Assembly: GCF_963576615.1 (NCBI RefSeq) | Contig: NC_088711.1 | Coordinates: 12,385,869-12,449,868 of the forward strand | DNA: 64,000 nucleotides | Source: Watersipora subatra | Lineage: Eukaryota; Bryozoa; Gymnolaemata; Cheilostomatida; Watersiporidae | Reading direction: 5' to 3' | Part shown: positions 12,201 to 26,700 of the stretch, piece by piece | Numbering within the stretch: the stretch's first letter is position 1 | Layout: each line of letters opens with the position of its first letter | Notes under the pieces: generated by a model | The model's database searches: none | Seen by the model: the letters and a program-made list of their open reading frames with translations, nothing else | Told to the model about the DNA's origin: nothing | Position numbers and translations under genes: made by a program

Positions 12201-14754
12201 ATGTATCTGGTTTCTCATTTTTGAATGAACAAAATCAAAGATGGAGAATACTCTTTTAATGCTTGAGCTGATTGCAGTGAAGAGTTTGATGTTATAATCA
12301 CATTTATCAAACAGAGTGGTAAGCAAATTGTACCAGTGACATTTGCTACCTCACAAGTATATTAAATAAACTCATACATGCAGGTCCTAACTTCAAACAT
12401 CCCTAGAACTGTAGTGTTGTACTAAACGTGCAGTCAATTATCTCCATCACACTTCCTAATTCATGATAGAAAAGCCCTTACAGATTTATTACACATCAAA
12501 ACAAGATTGTTTGTCAAAAAGTACCAACTTTTAAAAATGTAAAAAAATGAAAAAATTATTGATTTTTCCCAAAAGATCATGGATTAAATATGATTTAAAT
12601 CATTTGATTTTTCGAACCAACCATGGTAAAACCACTAGTTTGCTAAAAAGACAAAAGCGCAAGATAAGAGTGATTCAGCTTCCAAGTGGCAATAACCGAG
12701 CAATATCACTTGAAAGAGAAATACTATTTAGCACTGAGTGTATATAGTGTATATCCTAGCAACAGTGTGTTACTTGTAGACAACTAGAGTTACTTGTAGA
12801 CAACTAGAGTTACTTGTAGACAACTAGAGTTACTTGTAGACAACTAGAGTTACTTGTAGACAACTAAAGTTACTTGTAGACAACTAGAGTTACTTGTAGA
12901 CAACTAGAGTTACTTGTAGACAACTAGAGTTACTTGTAGACAACTAGAGTTACTTGTAGACAACTAGTGTTACTTGTAGACAACTAGAGTTACTTGTTGA
13001 CAACTAGAGTTACTTGTAGACAACTAGAGTTACTTGTAGACAACTAGAGTTACTTGTAGACAACTAGAGTAGAGTTGACTAATACTCACGAGTCTTTATC
13101 ATAAGGTCTGTAGGAGGCAAGAACCGATGAGTCCTCCGTGTTCGGGCACTTCAACTCTATCATCAGATTGCCTCTTTGCTCATGTGTGATAGTTACAGTT
13201 ACTTCTACATACTCGAGTATATTGAGGTTGCGATTCTGCAAGTCCTCAGCACTTACTGGAACAATGAGAAGCCACTGTCGGTGGGTGCCAATAAGAGCAT
13301 GCGTGTGTTTTGTCTAAGAGTGATGCGTTAGTTTACAGCGAAGCATTAACCCTTTTGCAGGCAGAGCGACATTATTGTCGTTTTGCGATACTGGCGACAA
13401 TGGGCAAAGCGACTATTTTGTCGCCACACGAACGTTTTTCTAAAAATTGATTTTTGGTTGGCTTATTGCCTTTTTCTGGAGTGATTTTTAGACTGGAGTG
13501 ATTTTGCATCGGAATCTGAGAGTGAAAGTGATGAAGAAGCTAGTAGCAGTTTTCATACTCATGGAGGTGGCAGTGATGCTAGTGCCCGAGCTACTATCAG
13601 AAATTTATATACTAATCAGGCCTCTGCAAGGGCAAATGCTTCCAAAAGTACCATAGCTAGAGAAACATTTATGAGAAGAATTGACTTGAAACACGTTTAT
13701 TTGTATTTACCTGTATCATAAACACATAATATACGTTTAAAATATCATAAATAAGAGTGTATCAAGGATTTTTGAAAAATTAATTTGCTCAGGAGGTCTC
13801 AAATAACCCAAAAAAACTTGCCTGTGAAAGGATTAAGGACAAGGGCCAGCAAATTTTCTTATGGTAATAAAACCATGATTCTTCTTATTAATTTTACTTA
13901 ATTTCTGTAATCCATCAATTTTTAGCTTCTTGAAGGTTGACTTGCAACAAAATTCACGTTACAGTTATTTGGTATCAAAAGGTTCACCATGTCTTACTCT
14001 GCTGTGTTGTAGGCGCAAAATATGTGGAAATGTGATTACAAGCTCTTAAAAGCTCAAAAACGAACGGTTAATCGCCGTAGTTTGGAATCTCTTTATTTTG
14101 ATGACGTACTCAAACATTGTGGTTATTGCTTTGACAGGTGATGTTATCACGTGAAATATAAGGTTCAATATAAAACATCCTGTAGCACTAGTTTATATTG
14201 TATCTGAGACTCATATTACTCTAGATCCTTTAAATACCATGTCTATGTCTTTCAGATCCTTCAGACATGGTATCTGACAGCTATCTAACAGTAGACAGTA
14301 TCTAAGAGCTATAAATATCTAAAACATCTGGGGGTGAGAAGAATGACTAGTTACCTACCAGGATAAGAGAGAGTCATCTGCTGACCACGCATGATAGACT
14401 GAGATAGATGAATATCCTCTTTGGTAAATGAAGAGAGAGCAGGAACCTGTTTCCATACCTAAACAGAGATAAAGAGCATTAGCAAACTACAATATAATAA
14501 TATAATATAGTTGTCTTACCAAAAATGACCAGATGGTGGGTCTACTGACTCACAAAATATCCGACTACGGTGTTCTTTTATTATAATAATATCAAACTAC
14601 ACAAAATGTGAAATTCACAGTTTGGTAGAAAGTTTGATGTTATTCTAAATATAACTATGCATTTGCTAAAAAGACTTCATATATCGGATATGAGATAAGT
14701 AGTGAACTTATACCACGATGTTTGCATCATTTCTACCAGCATTCCTTGTGTTAC

Positions 14755-14796
<42 letters not shown>

Positions 14797-17700
14797 AGGA
14801 GAGAGAAAAAAACCATTTGCATACGGCAAGGATGTTGGTGATCACGACTAAAACAAATTGTTAAAACTGTCCATTAGTGTTATACCTCTTGATCAAAAAG
14901 ACTAGAGAACAAGCATTTTGGCTGAGCAGAAAGCAATGAAACATGGATATGAGTAATGTTAATGACAAACATATTATGACAACATATAGGAGGTAGCGCT
15001 AGTCACTACATAACCTTGTTAGCCGTTAAGTAATACCTTAGCTGCGTTGACAATATTCCATGGACTGATCAGTCCAAACCCATGTTTGTGGCTGTGGTTG
15101 AGGCCAGCAGCATTTGTTCTCCAGTCTGGGTCTCCTTCATCAACCTGCAGCATACAACTGAGTCTTAATGCAGCAGCCATCTAATTATTAACTTTCAAGT
15201 GTGGTAAAGCTTGGTTTCCATAGGCGCGCGACGTCATGCGTAGGCCAGCTGCGATGTGAAAACGTCAACGCAAGACGATCGCGCGACGTGTGTATGCTGA
15301 TCGCAAGGATCTAACGGAATGGATCCTTGCGACGGGTGCGCGCGATGATGTATCCCACAATACACCGCTCGACCTTTTCAACCTATCCCACAATTCTAAC
15401 GGAAGGCTATTTTCCGAAGAAATCGGTCTCCCGTACGAAAGAGTAAGCATGGTTTTCATATGACAGCGCAAGGGCGCAACGGTGGGCTGTTTTCCGAAGA
15501 GATCGGTCTCCCGTACAAAAAAGTAAGGAAATTACCCACCCTGTCCAATGCAAGCATGGCGCCTACGCGCGCTATGGAAACACTGCATCGCAGCCCAAGA
15601 AATGCATTGCGCACGATCACTGGGCCGCGCACGAACATTGTGCTGTCATATGAAAACCAGGCTTAACTAAGTTCACTTATTAAATTATTAGATTAGAAAA
15701 CAAATTCAATCTAAACGGTTTAATATCGATTTTCAAACGTCTCAGATCTCAAACAAATCAGTGTTTGAACAAAAACTCTACTTTTTGCTTCACATGTCAA
15801 AAAGATTTGAAACTAGAACAGTCCCAGATAAAACATAGAAACCCGACAACGCATTATTTAACAAGCTGACTCTTTTTTCCCCCAACTCTCTCTCTAGTTA
15901 TGTTAAACCATAACTGTCACGAACAACTTTTATCGTATTTACTAGGTAAATCAGACACGCTGATTCCGATTTTGTAATCAAAATAAAGATTAGGCCACTA
16001 ACTTTCAGAGTAATGAAGGATTTTTTATAGCGTTTTAATATCAGTCTCGAAAACAACACGATCGGCGTAACAAGCTCCGCCCATAAATACTTGACGTAAC
16101 CTAGCTTTTTAGGAACAGAAGTTACGTAAGGATGTTTAGACCGATTTAGAATAATGGAGATGGGTGTTTTAAAATCCATTAATATCTAAATTCAGCCTTA
16201 AAAATAATATCAGTCTTTTCTGAAAGGTAGATAAGCTATTTAGCATTGCATATTTAAAAAGTGCGATAACAACGCTAGCTCGTGATAAAACCGCGCTTTT
16301 TGAGCTCATTTTTCTCGGCGTCCAGCCCATTTAAACGTCATGTAACAAGCTGCGAGCAATTTTAAATAGTTTATATCCCTTTCATAAAAAACTGAAACTA
16401 TTTTACAGGCTGGATTTAGATAATAATGGGTTTTAAGACACCCATCTCTATTATTCTAAATCGGACTAAACATTCCTAACTTCCGTTTCTGAAAAGCTAG
16501 GTTTCGTCACATATTTATGGGCGGAGCTTGTAATGCCGATTGTGTTGTTTTCGAAACGGATATTGAAACGCTTTAAAAAAGCCTAAATGACTTTGAAGGT
16601 TAGTGGACTAATCTTTATTTTGAGTACAAAATCGGAATCAGCGTGTCTGATTTACCTAGTAAATACAATAAAAATAAAAGTTGTTCGTGACAGTTATGGT
16701 TTAAGTATTCATCCAATTGTATTTTGAGTGTTGCCTATATTGATGTATTGTTTTATTTTTATCTTTTATTCGAATAAAACTCTTAAGCTATTTCTACACT
16801 TTTTATTTTATACATCGACGTCGAACAGCCATCAGTAAAAGAGTGCTGTCGACCACCGAGGTCGAAATATTCTGGAGGTCAGCATAAAATGAATGGCGAA
16901 TTTAAAACTAAAAATCACATGCTGAGTAAATATTATACTAGCTAGTAGTACAGTAACCAAGGTAGATGATATACTAGCTAGTAGTACAGTAACCAAGGTA
17001 GTTGATATACTAGCTAGTAGTACAGTAAGCAATGTAGGTGATATACTAGCTAGTAGTACAGTAAGCAATGTAGATGATATACTAGCTAGTAGTACAGTAA
17101 GCAATGTAGATGATATACTAGCTAGTAGTATAGTAACCAAGGTAGATGATATACTAGCTAGTATTACAGTAACCAATGTAGATGATATACTAGCTAGTAG
17201 TACAGTAACCAAAGTAGATGATATACTAGCTAGTAGTACAGTAACCAAGGTAGATGATATACTAGCTAGTAGTACAGTAACCAATGTAGGTGATATACTA
17301 GCTAGTAGTACAGTAACCAATGTAGATGATATACTAGCTAGTAGTACAGTAAGCAAAGTAGGTGATATACTAGCTAGTAGTACAGTAAGCAAAGTAGGTG
17401 ATATACTAGCTAGTAGTACAGTAACCAATGTAGATGATATACTAGTTAGTAGTACAGTAACCAAGGTAGTTGATATACTAGTTAGTATTACAGTAACCAA
17501 TGTAGATGATATACTAGCTAGTAGTACAGTAACCAATGTAGATGATATATTAGCTAGTAGTACAGTAACCAATGTAGATGATATACTAGCTAGTAGTACA
17601 GTAACCAATGTAGATGATATACTAGCTAGTAGTACAGTAACCAAGGTAGATGATATACTAGCTAGTAGTACAGTAACCAATGTAGATGATATACTAGCTA

Positions 17701-20700
17701 GTAGTACAGTAAGCAAAGTAGGTGATATACTAGCTAGTAGTACAGTAAGCAAAGTAGGTGATATACTAGCTAGTAGTACAGTAACCAATGTAGATGATAT
17801 ACTAGTTAGTAGTACAGTAACCAAGGTAGTTGATATACTAGTTAGTATTACAGTAACCAATGTAGATGATATACTAGCTAGTAGTACAGTAACCAATGTA
17901 GATGATATATTAGCTAGTAGTACAGTAACCAATGTAGATGATATACTAGCTAGTAGTACAGTAACCAATGTAGATGATATACTAGCTAGTAGTACAGTAA
18001 CCAAGGTAGATGATATACTAGCTAGTAGTACAGTAACCAATGTAGATGATATACTAGCTAGTAGTACAGTAACCAATGTAGATGATATACTAGCTAGTAG
18101 TACAGTAACCAATGTAGGTGATATACTAGCTAGTAGTACAGTAACCAATGTAGATGATATACTAGCTAGTAGTACAGTAACCAAGGTAGATGATATACTA
18201 GCTAGTAGTACAGTAACCAATGTAGATGATATACTAGCTAGTAGTACAGTAACCAAGGTAGATGATATACTAGCTAGTAGTACAGTAACCAATGTAGATG
18301 ATATACTAGCTAGTAGTACAGTAACCGATGTAGATGATATACTAGCTAGTAGTACAGTAACCAAGGTAGTTGATATACTAGCTAGTAGTACAGTAACCAA
18401 TGTAGATGATATACTAGCTAGTAGTACAGTAACCAAGGTAGTTGATATACTAGCTAGTAGTACAGTAACCAATGTAGATGATATACTAGCTAGTAGTACA
18501 GTAACCAAGGTAGTTGATATACTAGCTAGTAGTACAGTAACCAAAGTAGATGATATACTAGCTAGTAGTACAGTAACCAAGGTAGATGATATACTAGCTA
18601 GTATTACAGTAACCAATGTAGATGATATACTAGCTAGTAGTACAGTAACCAAAGTAGATGATATACTAGCTAGTAGTACAGTAACCAATGTAGGTGATAT
18701 ACTAGCTAGTAGTACAGTAAGCAATGTAGATGATATACTAGCTAGTAGTATAGTAACCAAGGTAGATGATATACTAGCTAGTAGTACAGTAACCAATGTA
18801 GATGATATACTAGCTAGTAGTACAGTAACCAATGTAGATGATATACTAGCTAGTAGTACAGTAACCAAGGTAGATGATATACTAGCTAGTAGTACAGTAA
18901 CCAAGGTAGATGATATACTAGCTAGTAGTACAGTAACCAATGTAGATGATATACTAGCTAGTAGTACAGTAACCAAGGTAGTTGATATACTAGCTAGTAG
19001 TACAGTAACCAAGGTAGATGATATATTAGCTAGTAGTACAGTAACCAATGTAGATGATATACTAGCTAGTAGTACAGTAACCAATGTAGATGATATACTA
19101 GCAAGTAGTACAGTAACCAATGTAGATGATATATTAGCTAGTAGTACAGTAACCAAGGTAGATGATATACTAGCTAGTAGTACAGTAACCAATGTAGATG
19201 ATATACTAGCTAGTAGTACAGTAACCAAGGTAGATGATATACTAGCTAGTAGTACAGTAACCAATGTAGATGATATACTAGCTAGTAGTACAGTAACCAA
19301 TGTAGATGATATACTAGCTAGTAGTACAGTAACCAATGTAGATGATATACTAGCTAGTAGTACAGTAACCAAGGTAGATGATATACTAGCTAGTAGTACA
19401 GTAACCAAGGTAGTTGATATACTAGCTAGTAGTACAGTAACCAAAGTAGATGATATACTAGCTAGTAGTACAGTAACCAAGGTAGTTGATATACTAGCTA
19501 GTAGTACAGTAACCAAGGTAGTTGATATACTAGCTAGTAGTACAGTAACCAAGGTAGATGATATACTAGCTAGTAGTACAGTAACCAAAGTAGATGATAT
19601 ACTAGCTAGTAGTACAGTAACCAAAGTAGATGATATACTAGTTAGTAGTACAGTAACCAAAGTAGATGATATACTAGCTAGTAGTACAGTAACCAAGGTA
19701 GTTGATATACTAGCTAGTAGTACAGTAACCAATGTAGATGATATACTAGCTAGTAGTACAGTAACCAAAGTAGATGATATACTAGCTAGTAGTACAGTAA
19801 CCAAAGTAGATGATATACTAGTTAGTAGTACAGTAACCAAAGTAGATGATATACTAGCTAGTAGTACAGTAACCAAGGTAGTTGATATACTAGCTAGTAG
19901 TACAGTAACCAATGTAGATGATATACTAGCTAGTAGTACAGTAACCAAGGTAGGTGATATACTAGCTAGTAGTACAGTAACCAAAGTAAATGATATACTA
20001 GCTAGTAGTACAGTAACCAATGTAGATGATATACTAGTTAGTAGTACAGTAACCAAGGTAGTTGATATACTAGTTAGTAGTACAGTAACCAAGGTAGGTG
20101 ATATACTAGCTAGTAGTACAGTAACCAAAGTAAATGATATACTAGCTAGTATTACAGTAACCAATGTAGATGATATACTAGTTAGTAGTACAGTAACCAA
20201 GGTAGTTGATATACTAGTTAGTAGTACAGTAACCAAGGTAGATGATATACTAGCTAGTAGTACAGTAACCAAAGTAAATGATATACTAGCTAGTAGTACA
20301 GTAACCAAAGTAAATGATATACTAGCTAGTAGTACAGTAACCAATGTAGATGATATACTAGCTAGTAGTACAGTAACCAAAGTAGATGATATACTAGCTA
20401 GTAGTACAGTAACCAAAGTAGATGATATACTAGCTAGTAGTACAGTAACCAAAGTAGATGATATACTAGCTAGTAGTACAGTAACCAAGGTAGTTGATAT
20501 ACTAGTTAGTAGTACAGTAACCAATGTAGATGATATACTAGCTAGTAGTACAGTAACCAAGGTAGATGATATACTAGCTAGTAGTACAGTAACCAAGGTA
20601 GATGATATACTAGCTAGTAGTACAGTAACCAATGTAGATGATATACTAGTTAGTAGTACAGTAACCAAGGTAGTTGATATACTAGTTAGTAGTACAGTAA

Positions 20701-23700
20701 CCAATGTAAATGATATACTAGTTAGTAGTACAGTAACCAAAGTAGATGATATACTAGCTAGTAGTACAGTAACCAAAGTAGATGATATACTAGCTAGTAG
20801 TACAGTAACCAAGGTAGTTGATATACTAGTTAGTAGTACAGTAACCAATGTAGATGATATACTAGCTAGTAGTACAGTAACCAAGGTAGATGATATACTA
20901 GCTAGTAGTACAGTAACCAAGGTAGTTGATATACTAGCTAGTAGTACAGTAACCAAGGTAGTTGATATACTAGCTAGTAGTACAGTAACCAAGGTAGATG
21001 ATATACTAGCTAGTAGTACAGTAACCAATGTAGATGATATACTAGCTAGTAGTACAGTAACCAAGGTAGGTGATATACTAGCTAGTAGTACAGTAACCAA
21101 AGTAAATGATATACTAGCTAGTAGTACAGTAACCAATGTAGATGATATACTAGTTAGTAGTACAGTAACCAAGGTAGTTGATATACTAGTTAGTAGTACA
21201 GTAACCAAGGTAGATGATATACTAGCTAGTAGTACAGTAACCAAAGTAAATGATATACTAGTTAGTAGTACAGTAACCAAAGTAGATGATATACTAGCTA
21301 GTAGTACAGTAACCAATGTAGTTGATATACTAGCTAGTAGTACAGTAACCAAAGTAGATGATATACTAGCTAGTAGTACAGTAACCAATGTAGATGATAT
21401 ACTAGTTAGTAGTACAGTAACCAAAGTAGATGATATACTAGCTAGTAGTACAGTAACCAAAGTAGATGATATACTAGCTAGTAGTACAGTAACCAATGTA
21501 GATGATATACTAGCTAGTAGTACAGTAACCAAAGTAGATGATATACTAGCTAGTAGTACAGTAACCAATGTAGATGATATACTAGCTAGTAGTACAGTAA
21601 CCAAAGTAAATGATATACTAGCTAGTAGTACAGTAACCAAAGTAAATGATATACTAGCTAGTAGTACAGTAACCAAAGTAAATGATATACTAGCTAGTAG
21701 TACAGTAACCAAGGTAGATGATATACTAGCTAGTAGTACAGTAACCAAAGTAAATGATATACTAGCTAGTAGTACAGTAACCAAAGTAAATGATATACTA
21801 GCTAGTAGTACAGTAACCAAGGTAGATGATATACTAGCTAGTAGTACAGTAACCAAAGTAAATGATATACTAGCTAGTAGTACAGTAACCAAAGTAGATG
21901 ATATACTAGCTAGTAGTACAGTAACCAATGTAGATGATATACTAGTTAGTAGTACAGTAACCAAGGTAGTTGATATACTAGTTAGTAGTACAGTAACCAA
22001 GGTAGGTGATATACTAGCTAGTAGTACAGTAACCAAAGTAAATGATATACTAGTTAGTAGTACAGTAACCAAGGTAGGTGATATACTAGCTAGTAGTACA
22101 GTAACCAAAGTAAATGATATACTAGCTAGTATTACAGTAACCAATGTAGATGATATACTAGTTAGTAGTACAGTAACCAAGGTAGTTGATATACTAGTTA
22201 GTAGTACAGTAACCAAGGTAGATGATATACTAGCTAGTAGTACAGTAACCAAAGTAAATGATATACTAGCTAGTAGTACAGTAACCAATGTAGATGATAT
22301 ACTAGCTAGTAGTACAGTAACCAAAGTAGATGATATACTAGCTAGTAGTACAGTAACCAAAGTAGATGATATACTAGCTAGTAGTACAGTAACCAAAGTA
22401 GATGATATACTAGCTAGTAGTACAGTAACCAATGTAGATGATATACTAGCTAGTAGTACAGTAACCAAGGTAGATGATATACTAGCTAGTAGTACAGTAA
22501 CCAATGTAGATGATATACTAGTTAGTAGTACAGTAACCAAGGTAGTTGATATACTAGTTAGTAGTACAGTAACCAATGTAAATGATATACTAGTTAGTAG
22601 TACAGTAACCAAAGTAGATGATATACTAGCTAGTAGTACAGTAACCAAAGTAGATGATATACTAGCTAGTAGTACAGTAACCAAGGTAGTTGATATACTA
22701 GTTAGTAGTACAGTAACCAATGTAGATGATATACTAGCTAGTAGTACAGTAACCAAGGTAGTTGATATACTAGCTAGTAGTACAATAACCAAGGTAGATG
22801 ATATACTAGCTAGTAGTACAGTAACCAATGTAGATGATATACTAGCTAGTAGTACAGTAACCAATGTAGGTGATATACTAGCTAGTAGTACAGTAACCAA
22901 TGTAGATGATATACTAGCTAGTAGTACAGTAACCAATGTAGATGATATACTAGCTAGTAGTACAGTAACCAATGTAGATGATATACTAGCTAGTAGTACA
23001 GTAACCAATGTAGATGATATACTAGCTAGTAGTACAGTAACCAAAGTAGATGATATACTAGCTAGTAGTACAGTAACCAAGGTAGATGATATACTAGCTA
23101 GTAGTACAGTAACCAATGTAGATGATATACTAGCTAGTAGTACAGTAACCAAGGTAGTTGATATACTAGCTAGTAGTAGAGGTAGTAACCAATGTAGGTG
23201 AAATGTATGCCACATGTCAAGAGAGGTCACATACCTTGACAGATGTGAGCACAATGAGATGTTGAATGTCCCTCCAGGAGAGACAAGGATTGACAGAAAG
23301 AACAAGAGCAATTACTCCCGCTGCCAGTGGTGCAGCAGCACTCGTACCAGAATGAGAGTTAGTACAGCCAGTACTTTGTGGCCGATGCGTCACATCAGTT
23401 GTTACCTACAGACAATAGCAAAGGTAGTCAATCATCAGTTGAGATGAAAGCATAGAGCACTATACAACTGAATATACTGAACTGTTCATCCTCAGTTGAG
23501 ATGAAAGCATAGAGCACTATACAACTGAATATACTGAATTGTTCATCCTCAGTTGAGATGAAAGCATAGAGCACTATACAACTGAATATACTGAATTGTC
23601 CATCTATTGTTATGATATACAACAATCCCTCGTTACTTTCTGGCTAACCTTTCGCAGTTGCTGTACTTCGCGGTTAAACAACGTTCATTAGAAAATAAAA

Positions 23701-26700
23701 ATCCCTTCAAAAACTACCCAAATTAGCATGCGTAAATACACATAAAATATATTTCCAAACATGTGACTTCCTTCTCACAGCAAACACAGTTAATCATAAG
23801 TACGAATATACAGGCCAGATGAAGTCCACACTACACCCGTTACTACGTAGGTCCGTTCTCTCGCTTAAAATAATGTGACTGAAAATGAAATAAAAACTGC
23901 AATTCAATCCAAATTACTTCAATTTACTTATTCATTATATAAGGAGTACATCAAAGATATTTCGAAAGGATTTTAAGTGTTCTGATGTTAAAACTTGGCT
24001 CATTCATATACTTTAAAAAATTAGTTTCTATTTTGCGGATTTTTACTTATCGCAGGAGACGCCGGTCCTCATTAACCACAAAAAGTGGGAGATTACTGTA
24101 GCTGTGTTGCTGTGCCTGTTATCACTACGCCACTCGCTACGCCACTCGCCACGCTACTCACTACACTACTCACCAGCCCAGAAGTGCCATCACCGCTGGG
24201 AGTCACAGCTAGCATGGAGGAGCAGTCCTCAGCATAGACAGGCTTTTTTCCTCTCCGATCAACAGCGCCTGCAAAGATGGAGTAGAGCTCTAACTATGCC
24301 ATCTCCATGGTGTCAAGCGAAGCAGCCAAGTAAAGCGCATAAGAAATTTTACGCAGAACTTAGTTCATACTCAAGACTAATGTGCTGAAAGAGAAATCTT
24401 TTTAAGGAGTTTGAACTCTCAAAGTTGTGACACACATGTTCATGATTGAGTGGTTTGGTGCCGTACGAGTCTCAGGTTGAAATGACGATTTAAAGATAAG
24501 TTTTCAATCCTTTGTTTTTTGTGACGTCGTTTTATCTTTGTCAGCCATCTTTATAGACAATTTTATCGTTAAAAACACGAATCTTTTGCAATGAACTTTT
24601 GAAAGCGATGTTTTTGTTTACAATTTTTTTGTTACAGTATCAAAACAACACCAAAAAGTACTATTAAATAAAAGAAAAACGATCGTTTTCTACAAATATG
24701 GCGGCAGTTTCGTGAATGAGCGCATGTGCAAACAGCTTTATGAAGTAAAAAAAAAAGATAGATAAGGAATGTAACATATTGAACATAAACTAAACTGTAT
24801 ATATAACCTAAAGAGATCAGATAAAGAAAAAATTGCAAAGACTAACATTTGTTCCAACCATAAAAACACACAAACTTGGCATCATGGAATACAACAAGTA
24901 CCTGCCATACCACTACTGACGACAACAAGGAATAATGCCTGATTCAGATCGATGTCGTATGTCTGGAGTGCGAGGTACTGCGCCTACACGCGATCGCGCC
25001 GAACAATTCTTTGGAGTGCGCACAGGATTTATTTGCATCATTGTGCGATTTCATAGCTATCGCGGTTCGAATTAATCGCACACCTGCATAAGCTTGCATA
25101 CCCTAGGACACTTATGTATTCGCGTCATCTAACTTTCGCATTTTCGCGATGTCATCCTCTCGCGAAAATTTCATGAGCGAAACTAAACTATCATAACGAA
25201 CGAGCGAAAACGTGAAATTAAATAGCTTTGTTCATTGATATCCACAATAAAATCTTCATATTAGAAATGCAGGCAATTTTCGTCTGTGGTTGGACTCAAT
25301 GGGAAATTTCTGGTAAACTCATTATAGCTAATACACCGACTGAGCAGCATGGCAAAGCAAATTAAGAGGATATCAGTTTAGTCACTGAATTTGTAACTGA
25401 TGAGGATGAAAGTCTGGTAAGTGAAGTCATAAAATTGAAGAATAATTATTGCAATGATGAATTTTATTGCCAACCAAAAAAAATATCAACCCTCACCAGG
25501 TCCAACCACATTATACAGTTTTGGTTGTGAACAGACACATTAAAGACCGTGCTGCTACTTTAATTATCTGTATAATCACGAAAATCTAAATATTGATTGG
25601 CTATAATGTCATCAACAACTAATTACCTGTTTTATGACTCGCGTGGTAGTTAATGAACTCACAGAAAAATGTTCGTCTTTAGATTAGAAATTCTCAAACA
25701 AAAGTTTGAAATTACTTCGTTGTTTTAGGCTGATTTTATAGAGAAATCTTCGGACAACACAGTCATTTTCATAAAACTTTTAAAGACCGTGGGTTATGTG
25801 GTCAACGAATAATAAAATCAGGTTACCACGCAATTGCTGAGAAAGTCCAAAAATGCGTTTATGGCAGTGGCCCCTAGAAAACGCATAAATGCGTTTATGG
25901 CAGCGAAAGGGTTATACAGTTTTGGTTGTGAAGTTGGTTGTTACCTATCTATTTTCTTCTTCTTGGGATTCGATTGTGAAAGTCACAGCGGGAGGGACCT
26001 AGACGTCTTTGATAGTCCAAGAAACAAATAGCAGCAAGTGATCAAATTGAATTATCGATCTCACCCACACATTTCAACCTGCGGTTTACAAATATGAACT
26101 AGTCCCAAATTGAGTTTTTTTTCTTATTAGCAAACTGGACCTGAGGAATGTAATCTGTTTTTTTCACTGCATTTATTTTCACATCACTATATTTTCGCAC
26201 TCATCAGAGCCGCAAAATTAAGTTGCAGCGAAATTTTACTCTGTGTGCTACTCACGAAACTAAATACTGGCGAAATAAAAGTGTCCTAGGGTAGCGGGGC
26301 ACAACTACACGACATTGGTCTGAATCAGGCTTAGGCTAAGTCAAGTGATAATTACCAACAGCTAGATAAGCCCATATATGTATCGCCCAACCTTTTAATC
26401 TTTACAAAGTTAAGCGTGGTTATGGTAAAAGTATATGAATAACTACCCTAAAAGATAATAATTCATGATTGCTATGCAAAAGTATGTAAAATATCATGGC
26501 CCGCTGAAGATATTATCAGTGTATGAAAATCAGTCTATGATTTTACACAATTGCAATATTAATGTAATAAATACATCAATTAAAGTTTGACAAAAAATCT
26601 AAATTACAGCGGATGTTATCATTTTCAACTTGCAACAGCTGCAAGATGTTTAGCTATAACAAAGTCATAATTTACATACACCATAGCACCTATGTAGCAA

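Noticed and set aside
12545-12640. Transposon end similar to 37948-38050 (ATTTAAATC-type motifs)
   Set aside because: The similarity is limited to AT-rich words and no borders could be set.
12769-13070. CRISPR-like regular repeats
   Set aside because: There are no unique spacers between units, no cas genes, and the context is a eukaryotic intron. It is a plain tandem repeat.
15898-16179. 93-codon minus-strand frame
   Set aside because: It lies entirely in one arm of the foldback element, and the other arm carries the same sequence with stops.
16832-23311. 2159-codon open frame on the minus strand
   Set aside because: It is the in-register reading of a 36-bp minisatellite. It overlaps PCSK7 exon 7 in another frame on the same strand, and has no homology-bearing ends.
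25834-25925. Second piggyBac-like end (GCAGCGAAAGGGTTA)
   Set aside because: There is no TTAA duplication and no matching inverted end within reach.
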